Positions 13,101 through 24,244 of a stretch of 64,000 nt of DNA are shown in pieces. Source of the DNA: Aegilops tauschii subsp. strangulata (lineage: Eukaryota > Streptophyta > Magnoliopsida > Poales > Poaceae); contig NC_053040.3 of the NCBI RefSeq assembly GCF_002575655.3, positions 353,405,267 through 353,469,266 on the forward strand. Reading direction: 5' to 3'. Under the pieces are notes generated by a model that worked only from the letters and a program-made list of their open reading frames with translations, was not told where the DNA came from and searched no databases. The first letter of the stretch is position 1. Each line of letters opens with the position of its first letter. Both the position numbers and the translations under genes were made by a program.

Positions 13101-14747
13101 TACGTGGGTTCGTCTTCTTCATGGACTCGATCTTCTTCCTAGCGGGATTTCAGGCAAGATGACCGTCACCTTGGATCTCACTACTATCATTGCTATGCTA
13201 GTTGTCTCGATGCTATCGCTATGTCGCGCTACCTACCACTTGTTTATCAAGCCTCCCAAACTGCCATGATAGCCTCTAACCTTTTCCACCGTCCTAGCAA
13301 CCCGTTGATTGGCTATGTTACCGCTTTAATCAGTCCCTCTTATAGCGTTGATAGTTGCAGGTGCAGTTGCAGGTTGTTCCATGTTGGGACATGGATATCT
13401 TGGGATATCACAGTATCTCTTATTTAATTAATGCATCTATATACTTGGTAAAGGGTGGAAGGCTCGGCCTTTTGCCTGGTGTTTTGTTCCACTCTTGCCG
13501 CCCTAGTTTCCGTCATACCAGTGTTATGTTCCTTGATTTTGCGTCCCTAACACGGTGAGGGTTTATGGGCCCCTCTTGGCGGATTCGCTTTGAATAAAAC
13601 TCTTCCAGCAAGGCCCAACATTGGTTTTAACATTTGCCATAATAATATTGAACTAGATATAATTAATTGGCATAGGGCGTCATGAACCCGAGGATTCTTT
13701 CTACATAAACAGGGGGCCAGTGCTGATGGTGTTGGTCCCAAACGGGCAGCCTGCGGGGCCACCTCGGGGAAACTCGAGGGCTTGTTTTACTCGTAGCTTG
13801 ACCCATCCGATCGTGGCCTGAGACGAGATACGCGCGGCTACTATCAGGGTGTTGACACGTCGGGAGGTCTTGCTGGATTTGTTTTACCATTGTCGAAATG
13901 TCTTGTGCACCGGGATTCCGAGTCTGATCGGAGGGTCCCGAGATGGAGGATTGTCTCTGCGGATCGTGAGCTTGTCATGGGCTAAGTTGGGACACCCCTG
14001 TAGGGTTTAAACTTTCGAGAGCCGTGCCCGCGGCTATGTGGCAGATGGGAATTTGTTAATATCCTGTTGTAGTGGACTTGAAGTAAACTCAGTTAAAATA
14101 CACCAACCGCGTGCGTAACCGTGACGGTCTCTTTTCGAGTGAGTCGAGAAGACAACACGGTGGGGCTATGTTTGAATGTAAGTAGTTGAGGATCACTTAT
14201 TGATCATTATTAGTTTGCACCCGTTTGCGTAGATTCTCATCTTACTCTTGTACTCGTAAGTTAGCCACCATACATTGCTTAGTCGCTGCTGCAACCTCAT
14301 CACTTATCCTTTCCATACCCATTAAGCTTTGCTAGTCTTGATACCCATGGTAATGGGATTGCTGAGCCCTCGTGGCTCACAGATTACTGCAACAACAGTT
14401 GCAGGTACAGGTAATGCGATGATCATGACGTGAGAGTGATGTTTACTTGTTTTGGAGTTCTTCTTCTTCTTCGTCGATCTTGGGATAGGTTCCTGGTCGG
14501 CAGCCTGGGCTAGCAGGGTGGATGTCGTTTGAGTTTCTGTTTGTGTTTCATCCGTAGTTGGATGTTGCTCTTCTGTATAATGTCTGATGTATTCGTGTGG
14601 CAGTGTATGCCTTTGTATGTATCCCCATCTATTATGTAATGGTACGATGTAATGATATCCACCTTGCAATAGCATTTCAATATGCGGCTCTATCCTTAGT
14701 GGGACCTTTGAGTTCCTCTTGGATAGGATCACATATTGGGCGTGACA
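10156..14747 (+). mobile_element. 4.6-kb solo LTR, Sukkula-like
   Basis: The segment starts TGTAACGCCCCGATAC and ends GGGCGTGACA, so the termini are TG...CA and near-perfect inverted repeats. A perfect 5-bp TSD TGGGG lies at 10151-10155 and 14748-14752. It contains no gag-pol coding. LTRs over 4 kb are known in barley and wheat from the Sukkula group of large retrotransposon derivatives (LARDs); the family assignment is by length and termini only. Confidence 0.9.
10651..10658 (+). promoter_or_regulatory. TATA box in the 4.6-kb LTR
   Basis: TATAAATA is preceded by a CT-rich stretch and followed 30-40 bp later by a CCTCCTCTTCC leader. It is a plausible retrotransposon promoter about 0.5 kb inside the LTR. 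Confidence 0.5.
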
Positions 14748-16624
14748 TGGGGGCTGGAGACGTGGATCGATCGATGTGGGAGGGAGGCTAAGAGCATCTT
14801 CAGTGGATGGTTCAAATTTTAATAGTCCAAAACCGGAGATGTAAAGCAAATAAACTCTCGCATGCAGGAAGACTCACCCTAATTAATTCTTTTTTTGCTT
14901 CAATCCCTGTTTATTATATGTCTAACATTCTTTTTCCTAAGAAATTCTTGTCAAAGCTTAATGCTATCATTAGAAAATTTTGGTGGACAGGGATAAAAGA
15001 AGAAACCAGTGCTAAATCTCTTTGCCTTAGAGCCTGGAAGGACATATGTTCCCCTCAGAATGAAGGTGGATTAGGTATCAAGAACATGCAAGCCACTAAC
15101 AGAGCTATGATTCTATCTGCTGCTTGGAGAATAGTGGAACAACCCAACAGTCACATTTCGAAAGTCCTTCAATCTAAATATTTTCCTGATACTTCCTTTT
15201 GGAGAGCCAACCATAATGTTCCTAAATCTGCTTTTTGGACAACTATTCTCAAAGTTAGACCTATGCTCATCAACAACTCTTTTTATCAACTTACCGAAGG
15301 GAACATATCTATTTGGAGCTCTCCCTGGTATAAAGGCTGGAGCACAATCTACGATCATCTGATTATCCAAGATAGTCATTTTGTTTACCCTGCAATAGTC
15401 AGAGTCCTTTGGCTGCCAAATCAGAAACTTTGGAATACTAATCTTATTTGCAACCTTTTTGATCATGATACTACCGCAGAAATAATCCGAACGCCCATTA
15501 TCCAATCCGGCGGAGAAGATCTTTTGTGTTGGAAACTAACTCAAACAGGACAATTCAACTCCAAAAGTGCTTGTAAATTATGCCTACAGGTGATGCAACA
15601 CGAAGGAGAGCCGCAGCCAAGGGTCATTCCAGACAATACAAAAGCCCTTTTAAAGCAGATATGGAAGGCCAAGGACCTTGCACCGAGGGTTCAAACATTT
15701 GCATGGAGGCTAATTAGAAAAGCGCTTCCAACAGGTAAAAGAGCAGGTAAATATTCGAAGCATATAGATAAAGAATGCTCAAGATGCAGTGCTGAAGAAG
15801 ATGAACGGCATATCTTTTTTACTTGTCCTTATGCTAGAGCAGCTTGGTTTGCAAAACCATGGTACATTAGAATGGACAACTTTATTAGTAATTCCACTTC
15901 AATCATCACCATTATTTTAAATCTGCTCAGTTCAGACCATCCTCATGCAAGTTTAAACAATATTTTCACATTCATGTGGTGTCTATGGAAAGTTAGAAAT
16001 GAGAAGCTTTTCCAAAGGAAAGAAGGCTCCCCTGTACAGGTCTCCTTTGCAGCACAAGCAATTACAAACTCTTTTAAATTAGAACTAGATCATAATAATC
16101 TATGCAAGAATAAGATACCTATGCAGGACAAAAGGGAGGAACTAAGGTAGGGAAACACAATTGATGCATCCAAGCTTTCTACACAAAACACATTCTTCAC
16201 AGATGCAGCATGGAATCTACAGGAGAGCCAAAACGGAAATGAAGGAGCACAAGCAGGAATAAGTGTCTACATTCAACTTAAGCAAGGTTACTTAAACCTT
16301 CAAGCATCAATTTCAGCCACAGGGATGATAGATAATTCAGCTGTTCAAGCGGAAGCACAGGGTCTAAAGTTGGCAGCAAATCTTTTGGAATCTCTGCACA
16401 TTCAGGAAGCTGCGGTGCTAACAGACAACCTCACTGTGGCAAAAGCTGCAGCAGCAAGATCGCCAAGGAAGGAACCAGGGAATTGGCAGATAAGAAGCTA
16501 TATAGCAGACTTTTGTGCAATGACAGAGTTCAAGAACATTCAAGTCTGCCATGTTAACAGAGATCAAAACAGCATAGTGCATGAAGCTGCAAGGTTAGCA
16601 ATCACACAGGATCATGTAGCTTCT

Positions 16625-19195
16625 GGTTGCCCCATTCTCAGAGAAGGAGGTGTTTGATGCTATTGCACAGATGAAAAACAATAAGGCTCCCGGACCGGAT
16701 GGATTCCCGGTCGAGTTCTACAGAAAGTGCTGGCACATTATTAAGGGGGATTTGTTACCTATGTTTCATGATCTGTTCTCTGGACAGCTTCACTTATTTC
16801 ACTTGAATTTTGGAACAATCACACTGCTTCCTAAGAAAACGGATGCTCTGAGAATAGAGCAGTTCAGGCCGATCTGTCTTCTCAATGTTAGTTTCAAAAT
16901 CTTCACCAAGGTCGGGACTAATAGGCTCACACAGATTGCGCATTCTGTGGTGCAACATTCCCAAACTGCTTTCATGCCGGACAGAAACATCCTTGAAGGG
17001 GTGGTCGTCCTTCATGAAACGCTCCATGAAATCCATTCAAAAAAATTAGATGGAGTAGTTTTTAAGGTGGATTTCGAGAAAGCGTACGATAAAGTCAAAT
17101 GGCCATTCCTCCAACAGGCATTGCGTATGAAAGGTTTTGATGACGCCTGGCGCCGCCAGGTTGAATCGTTTACGCAAAAAGGGAGTGTTGGAATTAAAGT
17201 GAATGACGATATTGGTCATTACTTCCAGACACATAAAGGCCTAAGACAAGGAGATCCGATGTCCCCTATCCTGTTTAACATTGTGGTTGATATGTTAGCA
17301 ATTTTGATAGGAAGGGCTAAGGAGAATGGTCAAGTAGGTGGCTTGGTACCTCATCTTGTTGATGGAGGTGTATCCATCCTTCAGTACGCTGATGATACAA
17401 TCATCTTTATGGAGCATGACTTGGCCAAGGTGAGAAATATGAAGCTGGTGTTATGCCTTTTCGAACAATTGACCGGGTTAAAGATTAACTTTCACAAAAG
17501 CGAGTTGTTCTGCTTTGGTAGAGCCAAGGATGAACAAGAGGCTTATAGGCAATTGTTCGGGTGCGATTTGGGGGCTTTACCTTTCTCTTACCTAGGTATA
17601 CCAATCCACCACCGTAAGCTGACAAACAGAGAATGGAAGTGCATCGAAGACCGATTTGAAAAGAAACTGAGTTGCTGGAAGGGCAAGCTCATGTCATACG
17701 GCGGCCGATTAATTCTGATAAATTCGGTGCTCACGAGTATGCCTATGTTTCTCTTATGGTTCTTTGAAGTCCCAGTTGGAGTCAGGAAAAGACTGGACTT
17801 CTATCGACCGCGTTTCTTTTGGCAGGGTGATGAACTAAAAAGAAAATACCGGCTAGCTAAATGGGATATCATCTGTAGACCGAAAGACCAAGGGGGTCTT
17901 GGTATTGATAATCTTGAAGTTAAGAACAAATGCCTTCTCAGTAAGTGGCTGTGGAAGTTGTCCAGTGAGACCGATGCCACGTGGGCGCAAATCCTTCGTA
18001 GCAAGTACCATCAGACCAAAACTTTGTCCCAGGTGACAGTCAGGTCATCCGACTCGCCTTTCTGGAAAGGACTGATGAAAGTCAAACAATCCTTGTTTAA
18101 TAGGACAAAGTTTAGTATTGGCAACGGTGCTAGTACACGTTTCTAGGAGGATACTTGGCTCGGAGAGACACCCTTGGCCATTCAATACCCGTCTTTATAT
18201 CGTATTGTTCAACGGCGTGAGGTGTTCGTTGCAACGGTATTTCAATCTATCCCCCTTAATATTCAATTCAGACGGTCGCTAGCGGGCAACCGTTGGGAAG
18301 CATGGCTCCGTCTAGTTAGGAGACTGATGGAGGTTCAGCTTTCTCAACAACCCGATGAATTACGCTGGAAGCTTACTAGGTCTGGAGTATTCACAGTTAA
18401 ATCAATGTATATTGATGTTATCAATTCGAGCTTCATTCCTACCTCCAAGCATGTTTGGGTTGTCAAAGTTCCATTGAAAATAAAAGTGTTTATGTGGTTT
18501 GTCCATAAACAAGTTATTTTAACCAAGGACAACTTGATAAAGCGTAATTGGACAGGACCTACTAGGTGTAGTTTCTGTGATCGGGATGAGACGATCAAGC
18601 ACCTTTTTCTTGATTGCCCATTAGCCAAAGTTCTTTGGCGGACGGTCCACATTGCTTTTAATATTACTCCACCGAATGTCAACACGTTATTTGGGACATG
18701 GCTTAATGGGATTGAGCCTGACTTAGCGAGACATATTCGTGTTGGAGTATTTGCTTTGCTGTGGACTATCTGGAATTGCAGAAATGATTTAGTTTTTAAC
18801 AGAACATCACGTATTCATTTTTTGCAGGTTATTTTCCGAGCCACGGCATTGATCCGTTCATGGTCGCTACTCACTCCGATGGAGGCCAGGGAGCATTTGG
18901 TTACTGGATCTATCCGCTGGGAGATGGTAGCTCGGGATATCTTCAACCGATTTGGATGGCGGTCATGTAATAGGATAAGCAATTAGTTTACCTATCTCTC
19001 TTTAGCCAGCCGGTTGTGGCGTCCTTTATTTGGCTAGTTTGTGTTTCTAGCCCATTTTGGCTCTGTGTGAGCTTTTTTTCACTTTTTCCAGTTGAAGACT
19101 TTGAGACCTTGTTGGAACCTTTTTATTTGGTTAATAAGATAGCCGTATGCATCACTCTGATGCAGAGGCCGAGGAGATCCCCCTTTTCGAAAAAA
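16625..19195 (+). mobile_element. Second LINE, 5'-truncated, nested inside the first
   Basis: Perfect 11-bp TSD ATGTAGCTTCT at 16614-16624 and 19196-19206. The insert starts within the reverse transcriptase (5' truncation, as expected for target-primed reverse transcription) and ends in an A-rich tail just before the right TSD. The 3' leader after the stop at 18986 is about 210 bp. Confidence 0.95.
16634..18986 (+). pseudogene. LINE ORF2: reverse transcriptase and zf-RVT, one nonsense codon
   Basis: The frame enters at the RT N-terminus (NNKAPGPDGFPVEFY) and shows all the main motifs: FKVDFEKAYDKV (first catalytic Asp), GLRQGDPMSPILFN, and QYADDTIIF with the catalytic YADD near 17384. After the palm and thumb (KLMSYGGRLILINS) comes a zinc-finger segment CSFCDRDETIKHLFLDC. 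A TAG at 18144-18146 interrupts an otherwise single frame; the following residues EDTWLG suggest that the lost residue was Trp (TGG to TAG). The rest of the 780-codon stretch is open, so this copy is relatively young. The start codon is missing because of 5' truncation. Confidence 0.92.
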
Positions 19196-19596
19196 ATGTA
19201 GCTTCTCATATCCATAGGTTTAGTTGCACTAATCCTGTTCATACTAGAGGACATTGTCCTCTGCTTCAGAGATTAATGCACACTCAAATGCAGGGATTTG
19301 TACTTCTACGTGTAAATTGTTTCTCAGATTAATGCAATAGTATGGGCGCCTGGTGCGCCATTTGTTTGTTCAAAAAAATGGACCGTCAAATAGTGCGTTT
19401 TGGAGCTCCGAAAAATGCTCAACTCCAACAAATGGTCCAAATCGGAGATGTAAAAAAAAGAGCAACTCCAACACATGGTCCAAAACGAAGATTAGAACGA
19501 CCAACTACTACTTCATCTCAACATAGTTCAAACATGAAATTAAACATAGTTTCATACACAAATTCAACTACTACTTATTCGAACTACTAGATGAAA

Positions 19597-20163
19597 CTAC
19601 TCCTCGTCGTCCGAGCTGCGGAACTGCTCCTAGAACTCGTCCTTGGTCGGGTCATCGCACCCCTCGTCCTCCTCCGCGGAGTCACCCCAGTCCTCATCCG
19701 ACGACTCGATAGGGATCGCAGTCGAGGGGCCGGCCTCGTCCTCCTTCTTCACACCCTTCTTTTTTGCCTCGATGTCATGCTTCCAGTAGTGCTCCAGCTC
19801 GGCCTGGACGTACTGCGGATGCTCTCGCGCAAAACGAACCATCGCCGCCTCGTCACTCTCGCCCGAAGTGACGACAACCGCCGGTCTCTTCTTCGCCGGC
19901 ATCTTCTCCATCCGGATGCCCTGCGGCACGAGCCACTCCGCCACCTCCAGGGACTCGATCTCCGGGAAGTTGAGGTCCGTCTTCGGCCGTCCGGCATGCC
20001 ACACCGCCATGTCGTAGGCACGCGCGGCATCATCGGCAGTGGGATACGTGCCGAGCCACCAAAGCCACCCGGCGTCGGAGAACCCCACTCCGGACTTCCC
20101 GGAGGGCTTCGCCCTCACGCCGAAGAAACCGGACTTGCCCTTCGGCGTCTTCTTCGGCGCCAT
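19597..20163 (-). pseudogene. AP2/ERF-like protein carried by the Harbinger-like element, premature stop
   Basis: From the ATG at 20163 the frame encodes a Lys-rich start followed by SGFFGVRAKPSGKSGV, WWLGTYPTADDAARAYDMAV and LNFPEIE. This is the AP2/ERF DNA-binding fold: the YRG-like half, then the WLGTY and AARAYD half, at residues about 10-75. An acidic, Lys-rich C-terminus follows, including SSDEDWGDSAEEDEGCDD. The frame stops at TAG 19632-19630; the same frame continues EQFRSSDDEE to a second stop at 19597. The lost codon is probably Trp in relatives (memory, unchecked). The protein is compact (177 codons before the stop). It lies inside transposon termini, so it is a captured or transposon-resident gene; function as a transcription factor is inferred from the fold only. 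Confidence 0.72.
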
Positions 20164-20708
20164 TAGGGAGCGGGCGGCGGACGGACCGGAGGCGGACGGG
20201 GTGCGACGCGGCCGGAGAGGAGGCGGACGGGGTCGGGCCGGGGCGGAGGCGGCCGGAGAGGAGGCGGGCGGGGTCGGGCCGAGGCGGCGACGGGCGGGGA
20301 GCGGGCGGGGCGGAGCGGCGACAGGCGGCTGCCTAGGCGGGGAATCGGCGGCGGGGGTCTGGATCTACGGCGGGGCGGAGGCGGCCGAGCGGGGAGCTGT
20401 GGCGGGGCGGCGGCGGAAAGGAAGCAGGCGGGTGGAAGCGGAATGAAGTGGCGGTTGGGCGTTTCGCGGACGACCGCGGTTTTGGACCAGTTATATCTCG
20501 TGATATAAATTTGCATCACAAAGTTTTCAATTTTATATCACCGGAAGGCCGCGGTTCAATTCTTTTACATATAGACTGTCTGTTGGAGCAGCGTTTTTTG
20601 CTGCACACAGTCCAAAAGTTAGATATTTTTATATTTGAACCATCTATTAAAGATGCTCTAACTATACGAACAACAACGGATCCCCTTTAATAATAGTAAA
20701 GATTCTTA

Positions 20709-21362
20709 TGCCCGGTTGCCTGAATAGTTTGGAGAACAATACTTGGTACTGACTTGTGCCCAGATAATATTTGGCAAGCGTATGCCTGGTGCTTTGCTTC
20801 TTTTTTTTTCCCTAGTGGTGAAGTTATTTACACTGTTGGCTTAACTGTTTTATGTTGGGTGATCTGGGCATGTCGCAACTGGGGGACGTTTGAATTTAAA
20901 GCTTTCAAAACTCTTTTTGAGGTTGTTTCTCTGTTTGTGTTTTTTTGTCATACTGGGCAGGTCTAATGAAACAAGGTGATGCGGCTGACCTGAGGACGGG
21001 GGTCAAGATGCTGAAGGATAACATGTCGAGGATGATGTGCATTTGCGCTGCTGTTTAAGATGAAGGGGCGCTTTAACGGTCTTTACCCGCCTGCTGCTGC
21101 TCGCTCTCGAGTTTCCTTCCCTTTGCGTGGGTGTTCATTCTGGTGCTCTTGCGTGAGCGTGCCTGTCTTGAACTTGGCCGATGCGGCTGTGACTATTTTG
21201 TCGGTGTCGTCGGGTTTTCATTCTACAGTAGGTATCTCGATGGCGAGTACTAACAGTAGGTTTACCGACGATGCTTGAACTTGCTCTTCCCTTTCCCGCC
21301 TCCTTTCTTGAACTGATGTATTTTCGTTATGTCAAAGTAATGAAAAGGGGGCCCGGTTTAAA
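20709..21362 (+). mobile_element. Third LINE, 3' fragment with long TSD
   Basis: The 17-bp TSD AATAGTAAAGATTCTTA (20692-20708) recurs with one mismatch at 21363-21379. The insert encodes a decayed zf-RVT C-terminus (LTVLCWVIWACRN near 20845-20885) followed by a 3' leader ending in GGGGGCCCGGTTTAAAA. It is a severely 5'-truncated LINE insertion. Confidence 0.85.
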
Positions 21363-21379
21363 AATAGTAGAGATTCTTA

Positions 21380-21658
21380 ATCATTGAAACCAAGCCGCTG
21401 CACGATTTCGTTAAAAAAAATTGCCATGAGAGTTGTCATTATGGCTGATGGAGAATTTTTCGTTGCTACAAGATAAGGCAGTATGATTTGAACCGAAATA
21501 CTCACCGCCGAAACCTTTGCTTGCCGTGATAGGGTCACCCTAACTTGGGAGTTGTATCTGGAGAAGGTGGTCATCGAGATGAATTCCTTGGTCCTGGTCT
21601 CGCTTTCGGAGTCAGGAGAGGTGAGCTGGTATTAGGGAACGCTTATGTCTTCAAGCAT
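21380..21658. other. Short intergenic sequence
   Basis: No gene or repeat recognised; the sequence between the LINE TSD and the Mutator-type MITE. Confidence 0.3.
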
Positions 21659-21667
21659 ATCGTAGTC

Positions 21668-21994
21668 GGAACAGGATCCTCTAACATTGAGAAGAAAAGC
21701 TAGAGAAGCTACAATACCTTAACTTTCCTTCTTTCTATCTATATGATTATGGCTAAAATGACTTAAATTAATTTGCAAATTGATGATTTACTGTGTACAT
21801 TTATAGTAATTATGTACAAACAAATTGACGGTGAAATAAAATTAATTTTAAATTATTTATATTTACAATAAATACCAACAGTAAACAACCTACTAATTAT
21901 CTATTAACAGTCCTTAGCTTTCCTTCTTCATTTTACACTAGGCAAACACTGTAGCACCGTGACTTTCCTTCACAATGTTAGAGGATCCGGTTCC
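21668..21994. mobile_element. Mutator-type MITE (327 bp)
   Basis: Inverted ends GGAACAGGATCCTCTAACAT at 21668 and, reading inward from 21994 on the other strand, GGAACCGGATCCTCTAACAT. A perfect 9-bp TSD ATCGTAGTC lies at 21659-21667 and 21995-22003. A 9-bp TSD is the mark of Mutator-like elements. The interior is AT-rich and non-coding. Confidence 0.9.
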
Positions 21995-22075
21995 ATCGTA
22001 GTCCAGCCTACGAGGGCTTCTGAATTTGAAATTTTCATGTAAGAAAGAGGTGCAAACAAAGCAACTCATATATAA

Positions 22076-23292
22076 GGGCGTCTCCAACGGTAATCTACAA
22101 ATTTTCTTTCGCATCCATTTGTGGACAGGGGACCAGTACGCGGACATGAATACGGGAGGTCGCCATCCAGCGTTGCCCGCATATATCCGGCCAACAATTC
22201 AAACTAATCGAACGAAATTCGTTCAAACCGGGTGGATTTTATTGAAGTTCAGACATAATTTACATAAAGGTCGATATTTCGACCGTTTAACAATTATTAA
22301 AAAAACTAAACCCTATATCGGGCGACCACCTTGTACGCATGGTCGCCCTATTCTATCGCACCGCCGTCTCCGTCCCTCCAGCGGCGGAACGACGCTGGAG
22401 GGCCGCGGCAGCCATGTCCGGCGGCTACCTGCCGCTCGCGTAGGAGCCGCTCTGCCTCCTGCTGCGCTGTGCAGAGTGCCGCTGCGGCCACTGTCGACGT
22501 GGCCGTCGGAGCCCTGGTGGCGGCCTTGCCGCGACCGGAGTTGGCGGAGCAGTCGCTAAGCGACCACTCCTCACCAATCTTGGCGAGCTCGCCGTCAAGG
22601 AGGCGGCGGCGCTTGGCGGCCGTCTTCGCGGTGGTCACGGAGCGGTCAAGCGCACACACGGCGGCGAGGTCAAGGTCGTTGCGGACCCAGTCCTACTCCG
22701 CCTGCTGGCGCGGGGCACCACGACTTCGGCATCGCCTTAGCTTAGCCACGGAGGAGGAGGGGCTCGGGCATGGAGACGGGGAAGAGTTGGGGGCCGGTGC
22801 TCGGGGAGGGGGAGTGTGGCTTTGTGCCTCGTCGGCACATGGCTTAAATAGCCACAGCGAGGCCCATGCGAAGGGGCGGTCAACCCACTTCAATGCAGCG
22901 CAGCGGCCGGAGTTGGTTCATCGGGACGCGACGTCCACATTGAATCGGCGACGTCCCAAAGGTCACGTCCTGTCAGTGCCGCCCTCCCGTCCGTCAAATG
23001 GCGGCATCAATGCCGGCCGCTGCATGCTCTGGGCCTGCATGGATGTGGCGCGGCAAGCGGCGCGACGCGTAGAATGGAAATCACGGAGGGACAGGTGGGG
23101 GTTTGGGTCTGTCAGTGTGATGAGAAGCGGGCATGACAGCCGTTCCGATGCCTGCAAAGCCCTTACGTTTGTCTTCAGTTTGCGAAAAACGCGTCCGCAC
23201 CGCGCCGCAAACCGATACAGACCCGTGTTGAATGACTTTTACGGTCCAGACACGAATGCATGCGGTATAAAGGGTCGGCGTCGGAGATGCCC
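22076..23292. mobile_element. Non-autonomous PIF/Harbinger-like element
   Basis: It starts GGGCGTCTCCAACGG and its other end reads GGGCATCTCCGACG on the complement; the 3-bp TSD TAA is at 22073-22075 and 23293-23295. The 1,217-bp interior has an AT-rich end and a GC-rich core. On the reverse strand a 103-codon frame (22659-22348) has a basic, Ala-rich sequence ending in RERQVAAGHGC that could be a decayed captured gene, but no domain is recognised. No transposase is present. Confidence 0.8.
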
Positions 23293-23295
23293 TAA

Positions 23296-24140
23296 CTGTA
23301 ATGTAAAACCAAATGGCCTCCGTCGATCTGGACCTCGCCTGGTCCCGTACATGAATCACGGTTGTAATCTTGCTGGTTAATCAATGTATGTAAGCACGAT
23401 GGCTGAGGAAAAGAACCTACGCCTCATCGGGTACTCTCGATGCGACATCAAATCGTATCAGCATTCAGCAACACACCACAAGGGGGGCTTCCCCCACCGG
23501 CGAAGCAAACATCCTAGTACCAGTGTACCACATGAATCTAGCGGGCACCTCCATCCGTCGTACGTGTGCAACTGGAGCATAACCACACAAGAAGCCAAGT
23601 GCGCCCCATGATCAGGGCACATCGATAAGCAGCTTTTGACAGAGGATGCGAGACCCGCAACACTAACAGAGCACAATCAGATCAGACCCTTCCAAGAGTT
23701 CCAACGCCGCAAGTCATACCCAAGATCCAATCAGCCACTCGAAAGTAGGGTGGAGTGCACTCCAAAGCACGCACTGCTCCGTCCGACGACGCTGCCCAGG
23801 CGTACAAGCAAGCCACCGGAGCACGGTTATTTTATCTCCCTCTCCTCTCGCTGTCACCCTGTCGCCGTCGCGGCAGCACCACTAGCCAGCCGGGTGGCAT
23901 GGCGTACTCGGCAGATCGTACACTAAGCCGTAACAGCCGGAGGCACGGTTACAGGACTGTCCCGTCCGTTTGGGCACGCAGGGCGCCACCTTGGCGAAAA
24001 TGGGAGTGTCGCCGTTAGTGATGGGATCAGTCAGGCGGCCTACCGCCCTAAGCAAGAAAGAGCCACGCCACGACGCATCGGCCCGGTAGCTCTTACTTGA
24101 AGCATTGCATTTGCTTTGTCGTTGCGTGCCATGAGTGGGG
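23296..24140. other. Region upstream of the MFS gene
   Basis: No coding region supported. It is single-copy-looking sequence between the Harbinger-like element and the TATA box of the transporter gene, so it is the likely proximal promoter. No specific transcription-factor sites are claimed. Confidence 0.4.
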
Positions 24141-24150
24141 TTTATAAGAC
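24141..24150 (+). promoter_or_regulatory. Probable TATA box of the MFS gene
   Basis: TTTATAAG lies about 100 bp before the ATG at 24245 and is followed by a C-rich segment, as in many grass core promoters. Confidence 0.5.
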
Positions 24151-24176
24151 ACTCCCTCCCCGTTCCCCGGAACGGC

Positions 24177-24215
24177 ATGATCGCAAGCCGCTGCCGGGGT
24201 ATATACAGGTCTTGA
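24177..24215 (+). promoter_or_regulatory. Possible upstream ORF (12 codons) in the MFS 5' leader
   Basis: If transcription starts about 30 bp after the TATA box, the leader contains ATG at 24177 followed by 11 codons and TGA at 24213-24215. It ends 29 bp before the main ATG. It could lower translation of the transporter; this is inference. Confidence 0.3.
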
Positions 24216-24244
24216 AGTGGTAGGAGACGGCGGCGGCGTACGAG

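Larger units (their letters stand above)
14836..19332 (+). pseudogene. LINE ORF2 C-terminal part: RT thumb, zf-RVT and RNase H (broken)
   Basis: The frame reads KANKLSHAGRLTLINS, a conserved segment after the LINE RT palm, then a long connection and the zinc-finger motif CSRCSAEEDERHIFFTC. A TAG at 16148-16150 interrupts it. In the same phase the RNase H-like domain (RVT_3) follows, with TDAAW, QAEAQGLKLA and LTDNLTVAK holding the expected acidic residues. The frame reaches the 11-bp target site of the second LINE at 16614-16624 and resumes in phase after 19195 (HIHRFSCTNPVHTRG...) to TAA at 19330-19332. An RNase H domain marks an L1-clade plant LINE. One nonsense codon plus the insertion inactivate it. 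Confidence 0.85.
14836..19379 (+). mobile_element. 5'-truncated LINE (first nested LINE), split by another LINE
   Basis: Reverse-transcriptase C-terminus, zinc finger and RNase H coding run from about 14836, are interrupted at 16625-19195 by a second LINE, and resume at 19196 to a stop at 19332. A short 3' leader ends in an A-run near 19379. The left boundary is approximate because the TSD could not be resolved against the repetitive host element. Confidence 0.85.
14792..20658. mobile_element. PIF/Harbinger-like element carrying an AP2-like gene, with nested LINEs
   Basis: The left end GAGCATCTTCAGTGGATGG (14792) and the complement of the right end GAGCATCTTTAATAGATGG (ending 20658) form an inverted repeat. 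A 3-bp TSD TAA is present at 14789-14791 and 20659-20661. A GAGCATCT terminus with a TWA TSD is typical of PIF/Harbinger elements in grasses. Without the nested LINEs the element would be about 1.3 kb, non-autonomous, with the AP2-like reading frame as its main content. Internal motifs such as TGGTCCAAA with CGGAGATGTAAA are repeated at 14826-14843 and 19431-19455. Confidence 0.8.

Noticed and set aside
14807..14842. TSD of the first nested LINE
   Set aside because: Candidate matches (TGGTTCAAATTT against TGGACCGTCAAATAG) are too weak, and the host element repeats similar words, so no TSD is claimed.
22331..23380. 349-codon forward frame in the second Harbinger-like element
   Set aside because: GC-rich chance frame that runs past the transposon's right end; composition is Arg/Ala-rich with no motif.
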